Part shown: positions 50,269-62,137 of the stretch, piece by piece
How positions within the stretch are numbered: position 1 is the stretch's first letter
How the letters are laid out: each line of letters begins with the position of its first letter
Assembly: GCF_000350225.1 (NCBI RefSeq)
Contig: NW_005179004.1
Location: forward strand, 509,224-573,223
Direction of reading: 5' to 3'
Source: Chondrus crispus
Lineage: Eukaryota > Rhodophyta > Florideophyceae > Gigartinales > Gigartinaceae
DNA: 64,000 nt
Program-made: the position numbers and the translations under genes
The notes under the pieces: generated by a model
What the model saw: the letters and a program-made list of their open reading frames with translations, nothing else
What the model was told of the DNA's origin: nothing
Databases searched by the model: none

Positions 50269-52148
50269 CTACTCGCCGGATGCGCTTTTCCGCTTGCGAG
50301 CGGTTGGAGTTAGGTGAGTACCAATTCCACTGCCAAACCCAACATCTTCATCTTCAACAGCACTGTCTGATTCTTGCTGACGTAACGATATACGATCATA
50401 TTTGTTATCAATCAACTGGTCAGCAAGCTCACAATAAAACTGATTTGGAGACATCCTAGAACCATCTCCTTTTGCTCCTCCGTACAGTTTCCATGCATTC
50501 ATAATGCAAATGGCCAATGACGAAGTGTTGACACGCCTAGACCACTCCTTGACTTCGAACTTCTTTTTCAAGCCGAGATCATCCTGACGAGATCTATTGT
50601 GGCTGTCAATCTGAGAGCAAGTTTCATAATACTGCTGTCAGACTAATCGCGCCATGACGTGTACGCCATCTCTCGCGGTAGATTGGAGTTCCTTCGTTGG
50701 ATGTTCTGACAGAACTAATAAAGTATCTGGGGTCTCGGTCCACCCACATCACTGCCATAAGGTGAGGCCCGGCCACCGGCTTTGACACTAGTGTGACGTG
50801 CTATCCCTTTTGAGCAATCTCCAGATGAGATAGATATTTCATCGGATATTTCTTGGTAGATGTCTTCACCACACCTGTGAATCTAAGACTTTTTTCATAA
50901 AGTGATTCGGCCGTGTGGACAGAAGCAAAGTATGAATCCGCGCAGACACACGATTGGTGAGAAACCATGGCTGTAACAACCTCAAAGTCACTGCGGTTCC
51001 GTGTAAGTGGTCACTTTCAAAATCCTTTAAAGAAGTCTCCTCAGCTGAGACGACGTTCTCAATTCTTATTATGATTCCATTTTTCCACATGCAGCAGTCT
51101 TCAACTCACAGCCATTCTCGGGTTTTCGGTCCATGGCAACATAATGAGGAAGACCGGTTTCAATCCAATCTCCTCCAAGTCCATACCAGCGTGACATTTT
51201 CTCATCAACGCAAATGTTCTGTGATGGAATCAAATGAGATGCTCTGTGATCATTGATTGCGACCATGAAATCCCCGATCATACCCCATCTGTCATTTGAG
51301 TCAGCTAGAAAGCTGAACGTGACATTCTGACGAAGCTCCTCGAATCTTCTGCGGGAGATGATGTTTTCGAATTGAGGTTGGGGGAGATATTTGCTGGTTT
51401 CCTGTGAGCTCCAAAGAGACCTTCTGGTGCTGAATTCAATCCGAGTCATAAGGATTAGCACCCCGAAAAACTTCAAAATTTCACCTCTTGTAGTCAAGCG
51501 AAGTCCCCTTGATTCTATTGCATCGTTGGTGTGGGAAACCATTAATGCCAAGTGCTCCTGTGGGAACATCCACATGAAGCAGTCCATGGGATGCATTTGA
51601 GATGGACTGTCACCACGGGATATAATCTCATCAATCGGTCCAATCACCTTCCATCTTCTCGGCGGTATCATACCATTTAAATGCATCGTGACTTCCTCAC
51701 GCTTCCAGGTCCGGCCGTGGACATTCATGAGGCCATCTTGGGAATCCATTTCGTCACTCTCGCAGATCCTCGTACTCGGGCTCAGTGTTCCTTCCAGTGG
51801 CGTCACGCGGTCCTCTGTAGGCTCCGGTCGCGCATAATGTTCAGTTTCTTGATGGATATGATCTTCAGGGTCGTCATTGATCAGGTCCATCACTTCACCA
51901 GCCTTGATGTTATCTATGCGAAGCGTGACTTCCTTGACGCCATCTGATAATTCCCATTTAGCCCTGACTGAAGTGACACTGCAACACTTCACTTCGTCAG
52001 TTTTCATGCCGATGACAGTTCCCGTGACCGACTTGATCTTCCAGGCGGCTCCATACATGCGACGACATTTACTCTGAGCTGTGAGCAGTCTTGCACGAGT
52101 GTGGACGCGGTTACCTGCAATAATTCGAGGATCATTGACGCTCACCAT
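50269..52148 (-). pseudogene. piggyBac transposase
   Basis: The minus-strand frame from ATG 52148 runs 359 codons: an N-terminal SH3/Tudor-like basic region (AAWKIKSVTGTVIGMKTD), an acidic linker, then the DDE_Tnp_1_7 domain with GEILKFFGVLILMTR, FENIISRRRFEELRQNVTF and NICVDEKMSRWYG (first catalytic Asp, in VDE). A shift in an A run near 51080 leads to GTAVTLRLLQPWF, another to ADSYFASVHTAE (second Asp), and later QQYYETCSQIDSHNR (third Asp) and KEWSRRVNTSSLA. All three catalytic Asp are present but the frame is broken at least twice. The usual C-terminal Cys-rich domain is replaced by a basic tail (ARKRKSASGE). Confidence 0.82.
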
Positions 52149-52352
52149 TTTGAAGAAAATTAGGGAAGAGGAAGACGAAAGTGTTGATTAGGGAAGACTG
52201 CAATACAGGATTTAATGTTTTCTGGATTGCCAACGTTTAGTACTTTAGTCGTAAGCTTTTCACTACAGTAGCGATAAATTTCTACATTATTCGAATTGCA
52301 AAAGCCCGCCTAAAACTGGCCTCATATGAGGTCATTTGTCACCTAGACACTA

Positions 52353-52897
52353 CAATGCGCAAGCAGTGATAACAGCCAGCCACACCGGCTCTCAGGCATC
52401 CACCACACAGCAACTTCTTTCTCCTCCGCGTCCGTGTCGTGACCCCTTCCTCCCCCCGCGTACTCCTCAGTCCATCCCCATACGAACGTTCCATGCTTCT
52501 GTTCCGCACGCGTCCGCGACCGTTCCTCTCAATCTGCCACCCTTCTCTGCGCTTGCATTCCAGCGGGCGTCTGCCCTCCCTTGTTCCTCAATTGGGCCTG
52601 AACTACCACTCGTCGGCGTGTAAACGAGCGCCACGAGTTCTGATGCGATGACAACAGATCGCTTCGCGTCCTTTCGTCACTATGAATTAAATGCACTGTC
52701 CAGTACCTTAGCGAACTCTTCTACTGTAGAATGTGAACGTGTCCCTACAGTACACCAATGTACGACACCTAATTCACAGAGTCCTACCGCTCCCTGCTAC
52801 AAGCATTACACGTAGGACACTCATGTCGCTAATTACGCAACTGGTATTATCACACTTGTTCTGTGAGCGCTGACACGACTGCGTTTTTATGGGTAGT
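52353..52897. other. No gene; probable Copia-B 3' LTR region
   Basis: Pro/Ser-rich frames at 52336-52651 carry no recognisable domain. The right part should be the Copia-B 3' LTR, but its far end cannot be placed without a second copy. Confidence 0.35.
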
Positions 52898-54953
52898 ATC
52901 ACACTCCTCCCGTCGTCGTAGCACGATCCGGTTAATGATGGCGGGGGCGGGGGGTTGCACACCTGCAATGTTTTTGTCTGATGTGTGAATGGTCGATAGC
53001 GGTTTCGTGAGTATGTCCGCGAGCATTTCCTGCGTCTGTATGTGACGGATGCTGATGGCGTTGGCACGTTTCTGATGGGAAAGATAGTGGTGCCTGAGGT
53101 CTATTAACTTGCGGCGTTTTGTTAGACTGCTGTTATTTGCCACTCGTATGGCTGCCTGGTTGTCGATGTCAAAGGAGGTGGCTTTCTGTGTCAGCATTCT
53201 GATATCGTTGAGCATTGTTCTGATCCATGTTGCTGCGCTGCTGATGTGGCAGCGACATATCCCGCTTCACATGTCGACAGCGCGGTGATCGATTGTTTGA
53301 GCCATCCCCAGCAGATTTGTGTGCCATTGTACGAATGGATCACGCCGGATATGGATTTGCGGTCAGTTACATTGGCAGCAAAGCCTGCGTCGCTGTATGT
53401 TTCGAGCAGGTTCGGTATGGCATTCGGTTGCAATTTGTGCCTTCCAGCCTTGAATATGAGGCCATACGTTTAGGTGTGTTTGAGATAACGTATGAGGCGC
53501 TTTAGTGTGTTCCAGCGACGCGTGGTGGGGTTCTTGGCTACTATTGATAGGCGGTTGGCGACGTAGTAAATGTGTGGTCGCGTGGAGTCTGCAATGTATC
53601 TGATATCACCGAGCAGCTGTTGATACTTTTTGGTGACGTGTGGCATGGGTTCGTTATCGGTAATGGGTCCATGCAGCTTTGTCTTGTCGTTGTAGGGGGT
53701 TGGATTTCTGTTGCATGTTTCTAGTGCCAGCTTTTTACGACGTACTGTATTCCCGCGGGCTATGACGCGTGAATCGATCCGTCCTGAAGCCTTTTCACAG
53801 TCCAACCAAGTAGTTGTTTGGTTCTCCCAATTGTTTGATGTCATACGCAGTGGCAAGTATGTCTGCGAATTGGGGTTGTAATGTTTTTGACGTACTGATG
53901 ATGGTGAAGTCTTCCATGCTGATGGACATGATGATGGTGTGGTCATTTTCTCGTTTGTGGAATAGGCACATATCGGCTTCCGATTGATGGAATCGGTGCT
54001 TTTTGAGAATTCTGAACACTGCCCCGATGTACGTTGTCCTGCTCCCAGTGTGCCGTAAATATTTTTGTTCAGTTTGCCCTCCTAGTGTGGGTGGGCATAT
54101 GTCCCGCCGAATCGCGGGTGCTGGCGTACGTACACCTGTTCACTGCCAGAGTGGTCAAAGTTTTCGCCTAAGTACGCGGCTTTTATGTCTATGTGGGCAA
54201 CGTGCATGTTAAATGCTGCAGAGATGGCGAAAAGGATCCGGACGGTGGTTTTATCGGCCATCTACGTCATGGTTTTGTCGGGGTTGGAATGTACATGGGA
54301 GATCATCTTGTCTCCTCTGGCAGAGCATCTTGCTTTTCTTTAATTTGTTTGCCCTTTTTCGTTTCTTTTGTACCTGTATCCCATTGTGAGTGGTATAATC
54401 TTCGCGGTTTTGGAGATCCGGTGGGAGGGGAGCCATGTGACGCATTTTTGTTTGTCCAAGTTGTCGAGCTCTTTGTTGTGAGCTTGTGCCGAAAGCTTGG
54501 CTTCCGGACAATTTTTTGCTTGGCCATGGTGCACGGGTTCCGGGGTTGTGTGTATGATTTGGGTGGGGGTTGGCTTTGGGGTGAAGGGTTCGAATACAAC
54601 GCGGACGTTGTGATGGGGGTCGAGCTCTTTGTGATAGAAATTGAAGTCTACTGTACGCACTTGTCGCTTTGTGCCGTCAGTGGTGTTATTACGACGATGT
54701 GCCGTGCGTCAGTGGCATAGAGGTATCTGGCTGGGATGGATCTGTGCTGCAGTTTGTGCACTTTTGTTGTACCTGTGCCTTTGCGTACATGCCCGAGTTG
54801 ACCAAAAATGAGGAACTGGGGGACTTGTGGCGTGCATCCGTGCCATATTGTGCTTGGTATTTCTCCTGTTCCCAGGTGGAGTGTGTGGTTGTATTTGAAC
54901 GCGGCGTCCTTGACTGCATCCTCCCAGTGTTCGTTTGTGTCGTGCACAGGCAC
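52898..54953 (-). mobile_element. Copia-B, decayed relative of Copia-A
   Basis: On the minus strand: integrase core end (HWEDAVKDAAFKYNHTLHLGTGEI, 54953-54648), the linker (NKELDNLDKQKCVTWLP), RT (KHRFHQSEADMCLFHKREN; SISMEDFTIISTS where Copia-A has SMDDF), then RNase H (ETYSDAGFAANVTDRKS; STCEAGYVAAT; FDIDNQAAIRVANN). The frames are interrupted many times. The polypurine tract GGGAGGAG and TGTGATACTACC at 52903 mark the 3' LTR start, as in Copia-A. Both RNase H (E to G in CEAGY) and RT (DD to ED) active sites are altered. Gag and the 5' LTR are missing; the 5' truncation is at about 54960. Confidence 0.78.
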
Positions 54954-54959
54954 GCCCCT

Positions 54960-55830
54960 TTCTTTTCCGGGACACCTGTCCCCCTACTAGGACACCTGTC
55001 CATGTGGACACCACTCGGGCCAGAGTACCTCCCCCTCCACGTGCACACGAGTACCAACCGCCACGTGTAACCTGGCGTCTCTGCCCCTCTGTCCAGGCGT
55101 CAATCCCCATGTGTAATGGTTGTCATACCTCCCCACGAGGAGTTTCTCCGGCCACCGCCGCCGCCGTTTTAATTTAGTATTTTTAGTTTAATTAATTATA
55201 GTTCCGACGCCGGCTAGTATATAGCCGACGTCCGACCCAAAAGTAAACCTTACGAAGCCTTCGGTCTACAACCTTAGCCTTCGAAACTAGTAGTTGTAGC
55301 CTCGCGCTTAGTATTAGCCTACCGTTATACTACGCGAGCTAATCTACTTCGCTCAGTTCCCACCTACCTCTAACGCGCGCGTCTCCGTTCCCTATAGTCC
55401 CTACGCGCACCAGCCTGTCCCTACCGCTCCGCCCCTCCTGGGCGTGTCCTTTATTTCCTGTTACCCTTTACTTCCCTACTGCTCATCGCGCCCGGCCCCG
55501 TATCGGTTCCTTACAGGTGGTTTCCCTAAAACCCACCGACGTGCCCTTGAACGCGCGCTCTGCCCGAGGGGGATCCCACCTTTCCCCCTCGAGACACCGA
55601 CAACCACATTACGACGGGACGGGTTGGGGGTTTCGCCCTCGACCGGGAGCGGACCTCCCAAAAAACCAAAATCAAACCACTCCCGAAAATCAAAAAACAA
55701 ATAGGACAAGTGGACGGAATTGACTGGCTAGGACGTCTGGCGGCGGTTCGCGTCGACTCGTCGCGTGTTTCCATGGGGCCTCGCCGTTGGCCCTTGTACC
55801 TCATCAGGGGGTACAGGGCTGCGCGCCGGT
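54960..55830. other. No gene recognised; repeat flank
   Basis: Contains GGACACCTGTCC twice (about 54979 and 55000), the inverse of the motif that opens the repeat units at 23585 and 24235. An AT-rich block at 55165-55200 and small hairpins (for example GGCTA...TAGCC near 55212-55226) follow. The right part should include a 3' LTR of Gypsy-2, not definable from one copy. Confidence 0.4.
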
Positions 55831-55834
55831 CAGT

Positions 55835-56143
55835 CTAGTTCTCGAGTCCGACGCTGTCGGGTTGCTGCCACAGTGAGCGCGCCGGAATTCGTATCCGTTT
55901 GTTTCGACAATACCGAACTACCCTGTTGTAGTCGATGTGATGAGCGGGCTCCCACGTAGACTCAGCGGCATCGTAGCCGTACCAGCGTACGCGGAACATG
56001 GAGAACTCGTCATCTCCAGGGCTGTGCCCTGTTAATGAGTGAGCGACGTGAGTGTCGGGGTGGACATCTGCGGGGAGGGCAAGAGGTGGTAACTCGGATG
56101 ATGGCGAGGGGGTTGGCGCGAGGCAGGCGTTGGGTTGAAACAT
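55835..56143 (-). pseudogene. Gypsy-2 chromodomain
   Basis: Reads FSMFRVRWYGYDAAESTWEPAHHIDYNRVVRYC, a chromodomain with the W-x-x-Y-x-x-x-x-x-TWEP core. It follows a Pro-rich linker, out of frame with the integrase C-terminus. Confidence 0.75.
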
Positions 56144-56448
56144 GCACTTTGCGGCAAGACGCGCTGCATCGGCCGCGGTAAGCGCTCGGTGGGCGCGGTC
56201 GATCGCCAGAGAGGCGGAAAGGCCGACGCGGCGGGGCGCGGGTAGCTCCGTACGGGCCGCCGGTGGATCGGGCGTTACAAGGACCTCCTTGATCGTTCGA
56301 GAGCGCGTAGCTGCACGCGTGTCCGTCGCTTCCCCGACCGGAGAGCGGAGTCCGGCAAGTCACCAGAGGGAGTCCGCGGTTTCCCCGCCTGCAATGGCTT
56401 CCATCAATCCCGGCGTGCGCGACGAAGCGAACGCCGATGTAATGAGGT

Positions 56449-57905
56449 TCACCTGGACCGGAGTATGGTCGGGGGAGTTTCCATCCTCCCCGTTGGACTC
56501 CACCCGCCCCAGCGGGGGATCCTCCACGTTGCTACGCAATGGGGTGCCTTAACGACTCGATCACGAGAGAGCCGGTCCTTGAGTCCTGTCCCGCGTAGGA
56601 TGATGACGGTGTGGTCGTCCACCTGTACGACAGGGAAGGGGCCCTCGGTTTGCGGTGCGAGCATGTTATTCACCCGGTCCTTGTCGGTGTTCTCCTCGGA
56701 CCGCAACGCGGCCTCGCGGTTCACGAGTACTTGATCGTCCACCATGTAGTCAGGTGTGGGGTAGCGGATCCGATTGTCAAAATCGTGCTTGTACCTGCTC
56801 TTGTCCGGCCAGCAAGTTGCGGCTGGCCGTAGACATCAGGCCGCGGAGCCATGCCAGGTATCGAATCTCGAACTGCGCCCTTGAGACGGAGGGGTCCAAC
56901 GACGGCGTTGGTTACAAGGACAACGGACTCGGGGTCCGGGATAATACCAGGTCGAACGGTCGCATGCCGATCATCCTGTTCACCGTACATTTGTAGCCGT
57001 ACGTCAGAGCGTCCGTGTACTGATCCCAGTCACGTTGATTATCGGCGAGGTAGTGCCGGAGGGTTGGTACTAACGTCCGGTTGAATCTTTCCACCTGCCC
57101 ATTCGTTTGGGGGTGATATGCTGTGGTAAACATGCTCTCAATTGAGAGTATCTTGCACACTGCGAGGAAAAACCTCGACGTGAATTGTCCTCCATTATCG
57201 GAGAGAAGTTTCACTGGGGCGCCGTATACGAACATCCAGTGGGAAATGAACGCCTGAGCGACAGTCTCTGCGGTAATCCTCTGGAGCGGAACCGTTCTGG
57301 TCAGCTTGGAGTAGCTGTCCGTCATCACCAAAAGGTAGCGGTCGCCTCTTGGTGTGCGCGGAAGCTCGCCAAGAATAGCGATGGAGATGTACTCCAAAGA
57401 TCTAGCTGGGGGAATGTGTTCAGCTCCGAGTTGTACTTTCGCAGTTTGATGCGGGGTTTCGTGCAGTCGGTCACATCCTCACTATAGAGTACGCGTCCAC
57501 CGACATGCTGGTCCAGTAGAACCGCTGTCGCAGCGTATAGAACAACTGCCTGCTGCCCGGGTGACCGGATGTGGCGGGGTAATGCGACAGGTACAACAGC
57601 CTTTCACAGAGGGCTGTTGGTACTACGATTTGTTCTACACCGTCGAGGCTGGCTTTCCGGCAGACCAGCCCTTCCTGATTCACGAAGAATCGGGACCAGC
57701 GCAGTTCGGCGGACCCTTCCCCCTTCTCAAGACGGGAAATCACCTCCTTGCAAAAGGGGTCGGAGTGCTGTTCACGAGAGAATTGTTCGTGGGTTATCGC
57801 GGCCATAGAGGCCGGGGGGTCCAGCGCGGAGCAGCCCGCGGTGATTTCGACGTCCGTCCGGTCGAAAGTCTTCTCTTGGTGCTGAGGATCATCTTCGCAG
57901 TCCAT
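56449..57905 (-). pseudogene. Gypsy-2 integrase
   Basis: Zinc module LLYLSHYPATSGHPGSRQ (57471-57905), core with AILGELPRTPRGDRY, LLSDNGGQF (Asp) and TNGQVERFNRTL (Glu) in 56912-57397, and the C-terminal GPY-like segment TEGPFPVVQVDDHTV in 56449-56745. The pieces lie in different frames. The second and third catalytic residues are visible; the first Asp is in a substituted stretch (ISIAILGEL, where Gypsy-1 has VAIDILGEL), so the Asp appears lost. Confidence 0.75.
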
Positions 57906-59110
57906 GACGGCATAACATGGGATCTCCCGTCGACAGGGACGGTCGTCCCCCCCGTAGATGGGATACGACTTAAGGCTTCGGCGAGGCAGTTCTTGATTCT
58001 CTTAACGTAAGTTGCGTCAAAGTCATATTCGGCAAGGCGCAAGCCGCACCGGGAAAGTCGGCCACTCGCATCGGCGAGGTTCATCAGCCATCGAAGGGAG
58101 TGGTGGTCGGTACTGACCGTGAACCGCTCCCGTTCCGAGAATGGGCGAAGCGTTTGTATCGCTCATAATATGGTGAGGCAGTTCTTCTGGCTTATAAATA
58201 GTTGCGTTCCGCTGATGACAGCGTGCGTGACCAATACCCTACAAGGTATCGGAGTCCATCCTCGTGGGCTTGGAACAGGGTACAACCTAACTGAGCGTCT
58301 GACGCGTCGTTGTCGAGCGAATACTGTATCCCGATTCTTAGAAGCTTCAAGACTGGGGGTGAGACTAAGCACTCCTTGAGCTTGTTGAATGCGGTGATGC
58401 GTTCTTCGTCTAGCTCGGGGAGGACATCTGGCTCTCCTTTTCGGAGCATGGCCGTGAGGGGCGCCGCTATCTTGACGAATTGATCGACGAAACGTCGGTA
58501 GACATTGCACATTCCCAAAAACGAGCGCAGCTCGGTTCGGGTCCGTGGGGGAGTTGCTTCTGAAAGCGCTTTGACATTCTTCGGGTGGACTTGGAGTTCG
58601 CCCGGTCGAATGATGTGGCCCAGGTACTCGACAGAGTCCTGGAAAAACTTACACTTGTGGAGTTTGAGTGACAATTCCTTCCGTTGGAAAGCACAGAGTA
58701 TTACATCCACATCTTGGAGGTGTGCCTCGTATTTCTTGGAGAAGATTAGGATGTCATCCAAGTAGATGAGACAACTCTTCCAGCGGTAGCCGAAGAGGAG
58801 GATATCCAACATACGTTGAAAAGTCGCCGGGGCGTTCATCAACCCGAAGGGAATACGCTTGAATTAATACGTCCCGGCGTGGCACGTAAACGTGGTTTTC
58901 GGTCGATCCTTCTCCGCGATTGGTATTTCCCAGTACCCGGAGTTGCATTCAAGGGTAGATAAGACCTTGGCTTCCCCGAGTGTGTCAAGACACTCGTCTC
59001 TGCGAGGGATTGGGTACGTGTCTCGCACGGTCAGCGCGTTCAGCCGTCGATAATCGACGCAGAAACGGAGGCTCCCGTCTGACTTGGGGATGAGCACGAC
59101 GGGGGACGCT
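57906..59110 (-). pseudogene. Gypsy-2 RT and RNase H
   Basis: 59097-58864 encodes LIPKSDGSLRFCVDYRRLN and VLSTLECNSGYWEIPI (the first catalytic Asp appears replaced: LECNSGYW where Gypsy-1 has LDAISGYW). TAA near 58864 separates it from 58842-58192: MNAPATFQRMLD, SCLIYLDDILIFS (YLDD intact), VEYLGHIIR, and the RNase H start SLDNDASDAQLG. 58084-57906 holds the tether region. A TGA replaces the Trp codon of the EWASPVV motif near 59113. Loss of the first Asp makes the RT inactive irrespective of the stops. Confidence 0.75.
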
Positions 59111-59114
59111 CATT

Positions 59115-60200
59115 CGGACTTGGACCGGGAGATCACCCCGCTGGCCAACATCTCGTCCACTGAGGCTTGTTCCGCCTCACGGGCGCGTGGACCAGCTCGA
59201 TATGGCTGACATCGAAACGGCTTGGCGCCGGGGGTGAGTTCGATGCGTTGTTCCGTCGCCCGAACTTCGCCCAAATTTCCATCTCATATTCCGGCGTACG
59301 GCGCGAGCATGGTGCGAATCTGCCCGCGCACGTGCGCCGGCAGGTGGTCTAGGGGAACCGCGGCCCGCGGAGGGGATGCCTCCGCTGGGGAGCGGGCTCT
59401 GCGAGGGGGCCTCTCGCCCAGTAGAGGGGGCCTCCCCTCAGAGAAATCCGCAGCCAGGACCGCCTCCAACGGCGTCGCCGTGCGCACCATCGCCCGAGCA
59501 TGAGGATTGACGATACCAACGACTTGTTTCTTCGACAGCCTCTTGTTGGCGGACGAGAAGTTCCCCACGAGGACCTTGAACTCTTGCAACCGGGTTTTGT
59601 GCACTACCCCGTTAGAGAGGGAGATCCGGTGATTCACATATAACTGCGGGTTCGCGTCGAGGACCGAGAGCCCGGCCCGTCCACTTGTGACGTATACCCA
59701 GGTCTGGGTGCCCGCCGGAATTTCCACGTCGCGAGACACCTTGAGCTTCGGAGAAATCCTCCCGGCGTTAGGGGCATACTCCTGCTCAGGCGGAAGGGGC
59801 GGGGCATTCGCGGCCCGAGCCGCCGGTTTGCGGACGATGGGTATCTTGGTGCAATCGTCCAATTCCACCACCTTCCGTTGTGGGTAGATTGCTTTGACGA
59901 ACTTGTCGTTAAATTCACTCCCCGGTATGACGGGGGCGGCTAACCGTTCACAAAAGATGAATGTACACTGCATGGTGCGGTCGCCTAACCGCACAACGGG
60001 GGGATTTGGCCGCTCGTACGCAATAGTCTCCCATTGGCGTCAGCGATCATCGGGATTTGACCCGTAATAACCAGCGCCTCCCATCCGGGGGGCAGCGTGC
60101 CGACACGTACGAAATTGAAGCCAGCTCCTGTATCCTATATTGTAAGCTGGCGCACCAATATCGACGGTGACAATCCAAGGTCCGGTTAGACCTTGTAATT
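59115..60200 (-). pseudogene. Gypsy-2 protease region
   Basis: DTGAGFNFV follows a TAG near 60135 on the minus strand and equals the Gypsy-1 active site DTGAGPNLI. The frame 59994-59284 continues with LAAPVIPGSEFNDKFVKAIYP, collinear with the protease C-terminal part of Gypsy-1, and the long linker to RT. N-terminal to it no gag is recognisable. Confidence 0.65.
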
Positions 60201-60254
60201 CCTCCGGGACAGTGCGAGCACTGTCTCGGGATGTTTAACACTCCTTGCAAGCGG

Positions 60255-62130
60255 GGGGGTGTTTCTCCGCCAAGGTCGGCGTAAGATACCGAGCTGGTCG
60301 GGGTCGGCGTTTCCCTGGGATAACGCAGTCCCTAGCAGAAATAATGAAAGTAAGTGGTCGGTTTTGTTAGGGAATGGTTCATTAGATGGCACTGTAAAGA
60401 TCGTGAACTGGTACATAAGAGGACCATGTCCTCAGCAGGCCTATATCTTGAATCGAACAGTGAAACTGTCCATTTTTTGTCTGTTCTGTACTAATTATAT
60501 TGAGGCAGACCATTTGTTGACCAAACAACGACCAATTCAAGTTAATTTAACATTTAAAATCAACTCGAACGACTCATTCAGGGCGAATGAAGCGGTACAC
60601 AGTGGAACGGAATCTCCGCCATTTACTGGTACAATATGCACCGATCATGACTATATAATCGTCCACAGCATCAAACGCACTATATATGCGGCTTGTTCTG
60701 AGGGGATGCGGCGCGGCCGAGAAGAGTACGTGTGTGCACGTTTCGCGATGTGATGACACTAATAGACACGTGTCCTGGGAGGTGGATCTCATCAACCGAA
60801 ACGATTGGTGTCTTTCTTGATGGCGACAAGTTTGGGCTGCCTCTTCCCTACCACCTATCCCCTCCTTCCTCATCGCTCTTCCTCATATGTGGCACGATAA
60901 ATAGGCAGTGCCCTGAGCACTAACACCAAGTCCGGTCACACACTCCACCGCCGTATCCAACTTTTGCCCTTACGTTGCATGTCTCGTCGAACACTCTGTC
61001 AAATGTTGTAGCTTACGGACTCTTCACGTTTCTGCTCAAAATTTCAGGTACACTTGCAAAGGCTTCGATAACCGTCGTGTAGGCCTCTCGTCTCTGCCCT
61101 TCCTCCCACTTTCTTGGTTATATGCAACTCCTTGTGCTGCCGCGCCCCATGCTACACGATATAGATTTCTTTTTCTTCAACGTTGTCATGAGGGTACTCT
61201 TTGACACTGTTATTCTCGGGGCCGCCTCATACCCCTCTTTGTGTGTCAATGACAACGACCCATCGCTTCAAAGCAATTCTCTTCTCGGAACACAGCTCAC
61301 AGCTCAGAGGAGACGCAATACTCCTGTTGCAGTTCCTCAACCTGCTTCCCTGCCCTTCAATTATGTTAACTTTTGGGAGAATCACATTCAACCGCTTGGC
61401 GAACAGCGACCACGATTACCTAGAGATGAAATTGATTCTTCGACCGTGATTCGGGTCCAAGACCGTAATAGTGTTTCCTGAGACCAATGGCAGCATACGG
61501 TCGACTGCGTACCCGACCGTAGTTGGTTTGACTTGGAATGGGCTGAAAATGACAGAGACGTCGTCTTTGTGAAAAAGAGAAAACGTCACATACAGAAAGC
61601 TTCTGCGTCCCAATGCAAGATATCACGGCGAAGATGAAAAGCTTCGCAAATGTGATGGACCCGCAGACTGCGTTCCTGAAGAGTTTTGTACGAAAGACGT
61701 CGTTGTTGACTACCCATTCTGTATCCCTCGCAGTTACATAGTCGTAAAACTTTTCTCGAGTTTGAAGTTGCCTCCGTGGACCTCCTCTGCCCGTCGCGTC
61801 GCCTCCTATTTCCGGCCCTCGGCCACTTCTCGGTCCTACCCTTCCGCAACCCGCGCCGCCGATAACTGCGTCCGCAAGTTCCCTCCCGCGCACCCGCCGC
61901 CGCCCACTGGGAATCACTCCCGCTCTTTCAGTTCATGTACGACCCCACGCGCGACTTCACCCTGGTCCCCGCCTCGCTCACGCATTGCCTCCTCACTAAC
62001 TTGCCGTCCACCTTACCACCTCCACCCTCTTCCTTTCCCCCTCCCGCCAAGCCCCGCCACAATCCTTACCACTTCCTCCCCACAACTTCAGCACAGCGAC
62101 ACCCTACTACCGCTCTGCCCTTAATTCACC
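60255..62130. other. No gene recognised
   Basis: Frames at 60259-60753 (plus), 61122-61481 (plus) and 61420-61917 (minus) show no recognisable domain. The right part (61780-62130) is a Pro/Ser-rich low-complexity pyrimidine tract. Confidence 0.35.
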
Positions 62131-62137
62131 ACCACCT

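Larger units (their letters stand above)
49585..52352 (-). mobile_element. piggyBac-type DNA transposon
   Basis: 2.77 kb. TAGTGTCTAG at 49585-49594 and its complement at 52343-52352 are perfect 10-bp ends; CCTCATATGAGG palindromes lie about 20-25 bp inside each end. It contains a broken piggyBac transposase gene on the minus strand. I see no TTAA target duplication: the outside bases are ACCC and CAAT, so the exact ends or the duplication have decayed or this family uses another target. Confidence 0.8.
55835..60200 (-). mobile_element. Gypsy-2, decayed chromovirus
   Basis: Minus-strand order right to left: protease, RT, RNase H, integrase, chromodomain, as in Gypsy-1 and with closely matching motifs (DTGAG; SLRFCVDYRRLNALTVRDTYPI; FNRTL). 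Gag and both LTRs are not recognisable. Many stops and shifts are present, so this copy is older than Gypsy-1. It belongs to the same lineage. Confidence 0.85.
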
